A DNA stretch of 5,769 nt from Deltaproteobacteria bacterium (GTDB lineage Bacteria > Myxococcota_A > UBA9160 > SZUA-336), in NCBI GenBank assembly GCA_030624945.1, contig JAUXJB010000109.1, positions 1 through 5,769 on the forward strand, in the 5' to 3' direction. Position numbers and translations under genes: made by a program. A model generated the notes under the pieces. It saw only the letters and a program-made list of their open reading frames with translations. It ran no database searches and was not told the DNA's origin. Numbering within the stretch: the first letter of the stretch is position 1; the number at the start of each line of letters is the position of its first letter. Positions 1-5,769 of this stretch are shown piece after piece.

Positions 1-983
1 AGGACCCCGAAACTCGTGATGAAGATCTCGGCGACGAGAAGCGCCAGGCCGGCGATGATCAAGAGCGCGCCGACCCAGTTGATCGGGATGACCTGAAAGG
101 CCAGGCCGGCCAGGACGAGGGAGACCACGCCAACCAGCCCCGGAACGATGAGTCCCGGGCTCTGCACCTCGATGTAGATGCCCGCCAGACCCGCCATGAG
201 CAGCAGCACGGCGATCGAGGGGTCCGAGATCAGGGCAAAGAACGCGTCCATCGGCGCCATCTCGACCCGCACGACCCGCGCGTCCTTGGTGTGGAGCGTC
301 ACCTGCTCCCGTCCCATCTTGATCACGCGCCCATCGATCAGCTCCAGCAGATGGTCGAGGTCGTCCGCCACCAGGTCGACCACGTTGAGCTTCACCGCCT
401 CCGACTGGCTGATCGCAACGGAGTTTCGGACCGCTTCGATCGCCCACTCCACGTTGCGCTCGCGCTCGGCCGCGATCGACTCGATGAAGGCCGCCGTGAA
501 GTTCTCGGCCTTCTCGTTGCGATAATCCCTCACTGCGGGAGGAGAATCGGACTCTTCCCCACCGGGCTGGCCCGGGAGCGGTGGGCTGGGAGTCGGCCCG
601 CCGCCGCCCGTGAAGACGGGGTGCGCCGCTCCGATGCTGGTGCCGGGCGCCATGGCCGCCACGTGCGCGGCCAGCGTGATGAAGGTTCCGGCCGAGGCCG
701 CCCAGGCTCCCCGGGGGGATACGAACACGACGATGGGTATCTCCGCGTTGAGGAGAGACCCGACGATGTCCTTGGTCGCGTTCAGCAGACCGCCCGGCGT
801 GTCGAGCTCGATCACGAGCGCGGTGGCCCCCTCCGCCTCGCTCTGCTCGATCGCTTTCTCGATGTACGACGCGATCCCGGGCGTGATCATTCCATCGACG
901 GTGATCACGTTCACGGTCTCGGCCGCCATCGCCTGGCCCAAGGGCAGCAGCCCGGCGACGAGCGTGAGGAGGACCCGGGTCAC
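1..983 (-). CDS. nfeD: NfeD-family membrane-bound serine protease (ClpP class), 3' end cut off by window edge
   Basis: I translated this from the reverse strand: 327 codons from a GTG start at 983, open to the left edge. Residues 1-20 look like a signal peptide (hydrophobic core, likely cleavage after AMA). Residues 23-215 form a ClpP/crotonase-like protease domain with ELDTPGG (59-65), the nucleophile motif ASAGT (Ser97), GAAHPV (118-123) and NEKAEN (Lys158), which matches the Ser-Lys dyad of long-form NfeD proteins such as archaeal PH1510. Three hydrophobic segments follow at about 255-273, 278-298 and 302-323. The C-terminal OB-fold NfeD domain expected in the family lies outside the window. 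A Gly/Pro/Glu-rich stretch (about 125-150) separates the two catalytic residues. The start overlaps the coaBC stop by 4 bases and has its own Shine-Dalgarno, so translation is probably coupled. In the family, long NfeD proteins work with stomatin/SPFH partners and cut hydrophobic segments of them; that role here is inferred from homology. Confidence 0.93.
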   Translation of the reverse strand, partial: MTRVLLTLVAGLLPLGQAMAAETVNVITVDGMITPGIASYIEKAIEQSEAEGATALVIELDTPGGLLNATKDIVGSLLNAEIPIVVFVSPRGAWAASAGTFITLAAHVAAMAPGTSIGAAHPVFTGGGGPTPSPPLPGQPGGEESDSPPAVRDYRNEKAENFTAAFIESIAAERERNVEWAIEAVRNSVAISQSEAVKLNVVDLVADDLDHLLELIDGRVIKMGREQVTLHTKDARVVRVEMAPMDAFFALISDPSIAVLLLMAGLAGIYIEVQSPGLIVPGLVGVVSLVLAGLAFQVIPINWVGALLIIAGLALLVAEIFITSFGV

Positions 984-2167
984 TTCAAGATCTCCCGAAT
1001 GCGGTCGAGGATCCGCCCCGCAACCTCGTTCTTCGAGGCGGACGGGACGTGAATCACCTCTTGGGGATCCGGGCCTATGATCTCGACCTCGTTGCGCTCC
1101 GTGCCGAACCCGATGTCCGCGCGCGAGACGTCGTTGGCCACGACGAGGTCGCAGCCTTTCCGCTCGAGCTTCCCGCGCGCGTTCTCGATCAGATCCTCGG
1201 TCTCGGCCGCAAACGTCACTACGGTCCGGTCCCCCTTGCGAAGCCCCACTTCCCTAGACAGGTCGGGATTCGCGGTCAGCTCGAGCACGAGGTTCGAGCT
1301 CTCCGCCCGTTTGAGCTTTCGCTCGCTCGGATTCGGCAGCGAGTAATCCGCCACCGCCGCGGCCAGCACGACGACGTCGGACGGATCCAGCATCTCGAGC
1401 ACCGTCTCCCGCATCTCCGCCATGGTCTCCACGTCGACCCGCTTGACGCCGAATGGCGTCGGAAGGCTAACCGGTCCGCTGACGAGCATCACATCGGCCC
1501 CGCGACGCGCCGCCTCTTCGGCCACCGCGAACCCCATGCGACCCGACGAGCGGTTCGTGATCACACGAACCGGATCGATGGGCTCCGCGGTTGGCCCGGC
1601 CGTGACGAGAAATGTCTTGCCGCGCAGGTCGCCGCCGCTGAGAAGCTGCTCCAGCTCTCCGGCAATTTCCTCCAGGTCGGCCAGGCGACCTTCTCCCTCC
1701 CAACCACAGGCGAGCTCGCCCGTCCCCGGACCCACGATGCGAACGCCGCGCTCCGCCAGCAGGTCGAGGTTCGCGCGCGTGGCGGGATGGTTGTACATGT
1801 TGACGTTCATCGCAGGAGCGACGACGACCGGAGCCCGAGTCGCGAGGCAGACGGTGGACAGGAAATCGTCGGCGATGCCGTGGGCCAGGCGCGCAATCGT
1901 GGCGGCCGTGGCCGGCGCGACCGCCACGACCTCGGGCCAATCTGCCAGATCGATATGCGAGATCTCCGACTCCTCGGTAAGCGAGAACAGCTCCGCCCGT
2001 ACCGGGTGACCCGTCAGCGTCTGGAGCGTGAGCGCGGAGACGAAGCGCAACGCGTTCGGCGTGGCCGCTACGCGCACTTCGTGCCCCTTGTTCTGCAGGA
2101 GGCGCACCAGCTCGCAGGCCTTGTATGCCGCGATGCCGCCAGACACACCAACCAGCACCCGACTCAC
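980..2167 (-). CDS. coaBC: Bifunctional phosphopantothenoylcysteine decarboxylase / phosphopantothenate-cysteine ligase
   Basis: This enzyme catalyses two successive steps of coenzyme A synthesis in the cytosol: CTP-dependent joining of 4'-phosphopantothenate to cysteine (CoaB), then FMN-dependent decarboxylation to 4'-phosphopantetheine (CoaC). The 395 residues are close to the usual length of about 400. The CoaC flavoprotein half (1-175) shows SGGIAAYK (9-16), the active-site His in HIDLADW (His71), APATA (84-88), PAMNVNMY (118-125; Tyr where many members have Trp) and ACGWEGEGR (153-161) with the catalytic Cys154. The CoaB half (183-395) shows TAGPTAEPIDPVR (189-201), NRSSGRMG (205-212), AAAVADY (269-275), the KLK lysines (284-286), FAAET (319-323) and VANDVS (343-348). 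The start is GTG, with GAGGG 7 bases upstream, and it matches the family N-terminus. No key residue is missing. It is the first gene of the minus-strand unit, about 50 nt below a sigma-70-type promoter. Confidence 0.97.
   Translation of the reverse strand: MSRVLVGVSGGIAAYKACELVRLLQNKGHEVRVAATPNALRFVSALTLQTLTGHPVRAELFSLTEESEISHIDLADWPEVVAVAPATAATIARLAHGIADDFLSTVCLATRAPVVVAPAMNVNMYNHPATRANLDLLAERGVRIVGPGTGELACGWEGEGRLADLEEIAGELEQLLSGGDLRGKTFLVTAGPTAEPIDPVRVITNRSSGRMGFAVAEEAARRGADVMLVSGPVSLPTPFGVKRVDVETMAEMRETVLEMLDPSDVVVLAAAVADYSLPNPSERKLKRAESSNLVLELTANPDLSREVGLRKGDRTVVTFAAETEDLIENARGKLERKGCDLVVANDVSRADIGFGTERNEVEIIGPDPQEVIHVPSASKNEVAGRILDRIREILK
991..996 (-). promoter_or_regulatory. Ribosome binding site of nfeD inside the coaBC 3' end
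   Basis: On the minus strand GGGAGA lies 7 nt before the GTG at 983-981, within the last codons of coaBC. It supports this GTG as the nfeD start. Together with the 4-base stop/start overlap (GTGA), it suggests reinitiation or coupled translation after coaBC. Confidence 0.65.
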
Positions 2168-2191
2168 GGCCTCACCCTCGGGAATTTCACA

Positions 2192-2216
2192 AAATCCTGT
2201 TCAAAACCAGGTATTT
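2192..2216 (-). other. Small imperfect hairpin in the coaBC leader
   Basis: On the minus strand AAATACCTG and CAGGATTT can pair around an 8-nt loop, with one bulged base. The predicted coaBC transcript start (about 2216, placed from the -10 box) falls right at the hairpin, so it could be a 5'-end stem that protects the mRNA. It is short and partly A/T, so it may be chance. I see no family riboswitch consensus in it. Confidence 0.25.
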
Positions 2217-2222
2217 CGACGC

Positions 2223-2251
2223 ACAGTAACCCTCGCCCGTGGTCGTGTCAA
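2223..2251 (-). promoter_or_regulatory. Sigma-70-type promoter for coaBC-nfeD
   Basis: Read on the minus strand, a perfect -35 box TTGACA (2251-2246) is followed after exactly 17 bases by TACTGT (2228-2223), which keeps the most conserved TA...T positions of the -10 box. Transcription would start near 2216, giving a leader of about 50 nt before the coaBC GTG. The -35 box sits in the intergenic region shared with the divergent kinase gene. The call comes from sequence match and position only. Confidence 0.6.
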
Positions 2252-2304
2252 ACCCACCCCATCAAGCTTGGACTGCACGACCCGAAAGAAGAATCAGCAC
2301 TATC

Positions 2305-2310
2305 GGTGGT
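2305..2310 (+). promoter_or_regulatory. Candidate ribosome binding site that bears on the kinase start
   Basis: GGTGGT matches GGAGGT at five of six bases and ends 6 nt before an in-frame CTG at 2317. That is ideal spacing for that codon and too far (33 nt) from the first in-frame ATG at 2344. The upstream in-frame GTG codons (2239 and 2245) have no comparable site. This is the main evidence for placing the kinase start near 2317. Confidence 0.4.
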
Positions 2311-2316
2311 ACGACG

Positions 2317-4350
2317 CTGAACATCGAGACGCAGAGCGCTTTCATGGGTGCGGCGGCTGCGAGCGTGCTCCTGGTCGCCATCTTGCTGCAGCGCCGCGAC
2401 CGGGCCGCCTTCCTCCTGGCCGCGCTGACGCTGTCCTATGTCCTCTGGGGTCTGGGCCGCGGGGCGCGCTCCCTCGGCTATGCCTGGGGGCCGATGCTGA
2501 CGAGCGTCTCGCTCTGCTGGATAGGGCCGCTCGCGCTCGGCTTCGCCGGCAACCTGAGCGGCCGCAAGGCCGAGCTGCGCCGACTCTGGCCGATCCTCCT
2601 GATCGCGACGGTCGCGCTTACAGGGGCACTGCTCGCTCGCGCCACACTCGGAAGGGTCGTGGAAGTCGGAGCGCACGTCTGGGCGCTCGCGGGTCTCGCA
2701 ATCGCTACGGGCATGCTCGCCCGCTTCACCCCCGCGGATGCCGCCGACTCGCCGGACTTCACGCGTCTCCGCTACCTGGCGATCGCCCACGTGGGGGTCT
2801 TCGGTGGCGCCCTCTTCGACCTCCTGATGTGGCGGTTCCGACTGCCGATGATCGGCACCCTGCTGCCCCCGCTGTTCTATCTCTACGCGGGGTATCTGCA
2901 TCTGGCCCATGTCCGAGTTGCGGACCTGAGGCAGCTGCTCGGCGACATCGTCGCCCTGACCCTGATGGCGGCGGGCCTCGCCGGGCTGTTCGCCGCGATT
3001 CGCATATGGGTGGGTCTCGAGCTCGATCTCTTCATCTTCAACACCTTCGTGGCATCCTTCGCCGTGCTCCTGTTCTTCCAGCCGGTTCGAGATCGCATAC
3101 AGACCACCATGGACCGCACGTTCGTCGCGAGCCGTCTCGAGCTCGAGCGAGGACTCCAGCCGCTGCGGGAACGCCTGGCACAGATCGTGACCCTCGACGA
3201 GCTGCTCGAAGAGGTGCTGAACACGGTGGAACGTACGGACCGACTCCGCGCATCTTCGATCTTTCTCTGTGACGATCCCAAGGTCGGATTCCAGCAAGTA
3301 GGTAGCTTCGGGCTACCCCCCCGAACGCGGGTCAGCTTGATGCGCGACCCGGTCTGGATCGAAGCACTCGAGTCCAGGGACGCACTGTTGAGCGAGGAGA
3401 TCGAACGGGCCCTGGCCTCTACGACCGGCGAGGAGGATCGGCGCCGTGTCGGAGTGATCTGTCGCAGCATGCGCGACCTCGATGCTCAGCTCGTCCTCCC
3501 GCTACGCGCCGAGAGCCTGGTCGGATTCTGGACGCTGACCGATGTGCGTCGGGAGGAGCCCTTCTCCACGGACGAGGTTCGCCTCCTGCGGGACCTGGCC
3601 GACCAGATCGGCGTGACCATCGCAAACTCGAAGACGTTCGAGCGCATCCGCGCGCGCGACCAGCTCGTCAGCCTGGGCGAGATGTCCGCCGGATTGGCTC
3701 ATGAGATCCGCAATCCGCTGGCCACCATTCGGGGTGCCCTCGCCGTCTTGCAGGATCCGGACGGCACGCAGGACGAGGACATCCAGGACGTCATCGTCGA
3801 AGAGATTCAACGTCTGGATCGCGTGGTCGAGACCTTCCTCGATTACGCTCGCCCGACGACTCGACGGACACCCGTCGATGACCTCGGCGAGTTCGTACGC
3901 CGTTGCGTGGCAGGCGTCGCCCGCTCGAAGCAGCGCGACGAGGTAAAGCTCACCCTCGCCCTCGCCTCGTCGCTCCCACCCGTGAGCGTGGGCGCAGATC
4001 AGCTCGAGAGGGTGCTGGTGAATGTCGTTCAGAATGCCTACGAAGCCATCGACGGCGAGGGTGAGATCCGCGTCTCCGCGCGCGTATGCGAGGCCGCCAT
4101 GCCCCTGGCCGAGCACGTAGAGATCATCGTCGCGGATGACGGCCAGGGGATGGACGACGCGACCCTGCAGCGTGCGCTCGTTCCGTTCTTCACCACCAAG
4201 GATCGAGGCACCGGGCTCGGCCTCGCCCTCTGCGAGCGACTGCTCGGCGAACAAGGCGGCTTGATCGAGCTGCGTTCGCAGCAGGCAGAGGGCACGGTCG
4301 TGCTCATCCGGCTGCCCAGCCCGTCTGCGGACCAGGTCGTGAAGCCATGA
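2317..4350 (+). CDS. Membrane-bound sensor histidine kinase with GAF domain (NtrB-type output)
   Basis: This is the sensor of a two-component pair: it would autophosphorylate a His with ATP and pass the phosphate to the regulator encoded next. Numbered from 2317 (677 residues), it has eight or nine hydrophobic segments between about 8 and 254, then a helical linker rich in Arg/Glu/Leu (about 255-290), a GAF-like domain (about 290-450), a HisKA dimerisation domain with HEIRNP (His462), and a HATPase domain with the N box (Asn573), DDGQGMD (607-613), FFTTK and GTGLGL (631-636). The ExxN pattern after the His (Glu463, Asn466) fits kinases that also act as phosphatases on their partner. Large multi-TM plus GAF kinases include PrsK of PEP-CTERM systems, but the partner regulator does not look like PrsR, so I give no gene name. 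The ligand is unknown. The start is uncertain: CTG 2317 has the best ribosome site, ATG 2344 would shorten the first membrane helix, and GTG 2239/2245 lie in or beside the coaBC promoter. The stop overlaps the next start (ATGA). Confidence 0.93.
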   Translation: MNIETQSAFMGAAAASVLLVAILLQRRDRAAFLLAALTLSYVLWGLGRGARSLGYAWGPMLTSVSLCWIGPLALGFAGNLSGRKAELRRLWPILLIATVALTGALLARATLGRVVEVGAHVWALAGLAIATGMLARFTPADAADSPDFTRLRYLAIAHVGVFGGALFDLLMWRFRLPMIGTLLPPLFYLYAGYLHLAHVRVADLRQLLGDIVALTLMAAGLAGLFAAIRIWVGLELDLFIFNTFVASFAVLLFFQPVRDRIQTTMDRTFVASRLELERGLQPLRERLAQIVTLDELLEEVLNTVERTDRLRASSIFLCDDPKVGFQQVGSFGLPPRTRVSLMRDPVWIEALESRDALLSEEIERALASTTGEEDRRRVGVICRSMRDLDAQLVLPLRAESLVGFWTLTDVRREEPFSTDEVRLLRDLADQIGVTIANSKTFERIRARDQLVSLGEMSAGLAHEIRNPLATIRGALAVLQDPDGTQDEDIQDVIVEEIQRLDRVVETFLDYARPTTRRTPVDDLGEFVRRCVAGVARSKQRDEVKLTLALASSLPPVSVGADQLERVLVNVVQNAYEAIDGEGEIRVSARVCEAAMPLAEHVEIIVADDGQGMDDATLQRALVPFFTTKDRGTGLGLALCERLLGEQGGLIELRSQQAEGTVVLIRLPSPSADQVVKP

Positions 4351-5711
4351 CGCGCGAGGGCCGTATCCTGATCGTCGACGACGAGAAGAACATGCGGCGG
4401 GTTCTCGGCGCACTCCTGAGGCGGGACGGCTTCGAGACGCTGGAAGCGTCGAACGGGATCGCCGCTTTGGAAGTGCTCGCCGAAGCCGACGTCGACGTCA
4501 TCCTGACCGACCTGAAGATGCCGCAGATGAATGGCCTCGAGCTGCTCGCGGAGGTCCGCAGGCTCCAGCCCGCCACGCCCGTGATCATGCTGACAGCGCA
4601 CGGGACGATCGGGAGTGCGGTAGAGGCCCTGAAGCGGGGCGCCTTCGACTTCTTGACCAAGCCCTTCGAGCCCGACGAGATCCGCCAGGTCGTCGCCAAA
4701 GCCATCGCCACGCGTCGGCTCGAGGAAGCCGAGACGTGCATCGAGGCGGATGAGGATCCCGACCGACTTCTGCTGGGCGAAAGCTCCGCCCTCCGGAGCG
4801 TTGTGAAGCTGATTCAACGCGTCGCGCCCACCCGCGCGACGGTTCTGATCAGTGGCGAGAGCGGAACGGGCAAGGAGCTGGTAGCCCGCAGCCTTCACCT
4901 ACACAGCGATCGGCGCGAGCAGTCGTTCGTGAAGGTCAATTGCGCGGCAATTCCCGAGGGCCTGATCGAAAGCGAGCTCTTCGGGCACGAGAAGGGCGCC
5001 TTCACCGGAGCCGCCAGTCGCAAGCCGGGCCGCTTCGAGCTGGCCGATGGGGGTTCACTATTCCTGGACGAGATCGGAGACATGCCGCTGTCGGCGCAGC
5101 CGAAGCTGCTCCGCGCGATCCAGGAGGCTCGCTTCTACCGGGTGGGTGGGACCCACACGATCTCGGTCGACGTGCGTATCGTCGCGGCCACGAATCACGA
5201 CCTCCAAGAGGAAGTTCGCACGGGGCGATTCCGCGAGGATCTCTTCTACCGCCTGAACGTGGTGCCGATCTCCCTGCCTCCTCTGCGCGCTCGACGTGAG
5301 GACATCCCCGCACTCTCGGAGTACTTTCTGGGTCGTTTTGCTCGGCGCCTCGGGTGCGACCTCAGGGCTCTTTCCGGCGACGCGCTGGCAGCGTTGGTGC
5401 GCCACGACTGGCCGGGGAACATCCGCGAGCTCGAGAACGCGATCGAGCGAGCCACCCTGCTCTGCAACGGCCCGACCATCGAATTCGAAGACCTGCCCGA
5501 CGAGATCACCGAAAACTGTGACCCGCCCGCAGAGTGGCAGTCCTCCCTGCGGGATCGGGTGCGCTTTGCCACGCGCCGGATCGAACGCGAGGCGATCGAG
5601 GAGGCGCTGGCGGCCACCCGGGGGAACGTCACCCAAGCCGCCGAGCAGCTCGGCCTGTCCCGTCGCGGGCTTCAGCTCAAGATGAAAGAGCTCCGCATCG
5701 AGCGCGAGTGA
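4347..5711 (+). CDS. Sigma-54-dependent response regulator, NtrC/AtoC family
   Basis: This cytoplasmic transcription activator of 454 residues has the standard three-domain plan at normal length. The receiver (about 5-120) has the acidic pair Asp11/Asp12, phospho-acceptor Asp55 in LTDLKMP, Thr83 and Lys105. The AAA+ domain (about 142-375) has Walker A GESGTGKE (170-177), the sigma-54-contacting loop GAFTGA (217-222), Walker B SLFLDEIGD (237-245), VAATN (279-283), arginine-finger region FREDLFYR (295-302) and WPGNIRELE (355-363) with sensor-2 Arg360. The Fis-type helix-turn-helix (about 416-450) has GNVTQAAEQLGLSRRGLQLK. All residues needed for phosphorylation, ATP hydrolysis and sigma-54 contact are present. 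The ATG overlaps the kinase stop by 4 bases, so the two are one transcript and very probably cognate. The family binds enhancer sites upstream of -24/-12 promoters; none is visible in this window, so the regulon is unknown. The receiver resembles AtoC/ZraR/NtrC generally, which does not support a specific name. Confidence 0.96.
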   Translation: MTREGRILIVDDEKNMRRVLGALLRRDGFETLEASNGIAALEVLAEADVDVILTDLKMPQMNGLELLAEVRRLQPATPVIMLTAHGTIGSAVEALKRGAFDFLTKPFEPDEIRQVVAKAIATRRLEEAETCIEADEDPDRLLLGESSALRSVVKLIQRVAPTRATVLISGESGTGKELVARSLHLHSDRREQSFVKVNCAAIPEGLIESELFGHEKGAFTGAASRKPGRFELADGGSLFLDEIGDMPLSAQPKLLRAIQEARFYRVGGTHTISVDVRIVAATNHDLQEEVRTGRFREDLFYRLNVVPISLPPLRARREDIPALSEYFLGRFARRLGCDLRALSGDALAALVRHDWPGNIRELENAIERATLLCNGPTIEFEDLPDEITENCDPPAEWQSSLRDRVRFATRRIEREAIEEALAATRGNVTQAAEQLGLSRRGLQLKMKELRIERE

Positions 5712-5717
5712 GTCTTT

Positions 5718-5759
5718 GCGCGAGACCGGGCGCGGCGGCCGCGCGCCGCGCTCTCGCGC
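5718..5759 (+). terminator. Strong GC-rich hairpin after the regulator gene, possible terminator
   Basis: An outer stem GCGCGAGA (5718-5725) pairs perfectly with TCTCGCGC (5752-5759). An inner stem GCGCGGCG (5730-5737) pairs perfectly with CGCCGCGC (5744-5751) around a 6-base loop. Only a 4-base bulge (CCGG, 5726-5729) on the 5' side interrupts 16 base pairs. It begins 7 bases after the regulator stop, where a transcript end is expected. No T-tract follows on the plus strand (GGCTTGCATC), so it is not a classical intrinsic terminator. It could act as a T-less terminator, a 3' stabilising stem or a pause site. Confidence 0.5.
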
Positions 5760-5769
5760 GGCTTGCATC

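Noticed and set aside
291..1052. Plus-strand open frame (253 codons) opposite nfeD
   Set aside because: The opposite strand encodes clear NfeD catalytic motifs, a signal peptide and membrane helices; this frame has only Arg/Asp/Gly-rich low-complexity sequence.
2186..2227. Possible plus-strand sigma-70 promoters for the kinase (TTCACA or GTTCAA as -35)
   Set aside because: The -10 partners at proper spacing (AGGTAT, CACAGT) match poorly, so I cannot support a promoter call.
2268..2296. TTGGAC as a -35 box for the kinase
   Set aside because: The hexamer at 17-base spacing (GAATCA) hardly resembles a -10 box, and the implied start leaves no room for the ribosome site.
2168..2316. Sigma-54 promoter for autoregulation of the kinase-regulator pair
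   Set aside because: No GG followed by ten bases and GC in a TGGCAC/TTGC-like context was found by eye on either strand of the intergenic region.
1049..2320. Long plus-strand open frame (423 codons) opposite coaBC
   Set aside because: It mirrors a well-conserved coaBC frame, is rich in Arg, His and Asp, has no recognisable domain, and is a typical high-GC shadow.
2028..3272. Plus-strand open frame (414 codons) running from coaBC antisense across the intergenic region into the kinase
   Set aside because: It spans unrelated regions, is rich in Arg/Pro/Gly without motifs, and overlaps the kinase frame, which has clear domain motifs.
2248..3297. Minus-strand open frame (349 codons) opposite the kinase N-terminal half
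   Set aside because: Its Gln/Glu/Arg-rich composition is what the reverse complement of hydrophobic-helix codons gives, and no motif or start signal supports it.
2317..5711. PrsK/PrsR pair of a PEP-CTERM/exosortase system
   Set aside because: The kinase layout (many helices, GAF, HisKA, HATPase) is similar, but the regulator receiver is a generic NtrC/AtoC type, unlike PrsR as I recall it, and no exosortase or PEP-CTERM gene is in view.

Overview
This window comes from a GC-rich bacterial chromosome. The codon use is strongly G/C-ending, and long spurious open frames lie opposite every real gene. A complete sigma-54 (RpoN) activator paired with a membrane histidine kinase points to a Gram-negative-type bacterium with a sigma-54 network, such as a Desulfobacterota/Myxococcota-like or other proteobacterial-grade lineage. 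That placement is inference from gene content only; no taxonomic marker is present. I see no phage, transposon, tRNA, rRNA or CRISPR signal.

The layout is two divergent two-gene units. On the minus strand, reading leftwards from about 2230, a sigma-70-like promoter (TTGACA, 17-nt spacer, TACTGT) drives coaBC, the bifunctional coenzyme A biosynthesis enzyme (GTG start, 2167 to 980). Its stop overlaps by 4 bases the GTG start of an nfeD-type membrane serine protease gene. That gene runs off the left edge, so its C-terminal soluble NfeD (OB-fold) domain is not in the window. On the plus strand, a multi-pass membrane sensor histidine kinase with a GAF domain is followed, with a 4-base ATGA overlap, by an NtrC-family response regulator (receiver, AAA+ sigma-54 activation and Fis-type helix-turn-helix domains). 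A strong GC-rich hairpin begins 7 bases after the regulator stop and lies at the right edge.

Functionally, the left unit joins a housekeeping cofactor enzyme with a membrane-quality or membrane-organisation protease. The right unit is a complete phosphorelay: signal at the membrane or GAF domain, autophosphorylation of the kinase His, transfer to Asp55 of the regulator, then activation of sigma-54 promoters. No target gene and no convincing -24/-12 promoter is visible here, so the regulon lies elsewhere. The roughly 150-base divergent intergenic region holds the coaBC promoter and leader and an unsettled kinase start. I see no novel system. The points worth a second look are the kinase start (possibly CTG), the coupled coaBC-nfeD pair, a low-complexity insert between the NfeD catalytic residues, and the terminal hairpin without a T-tract.
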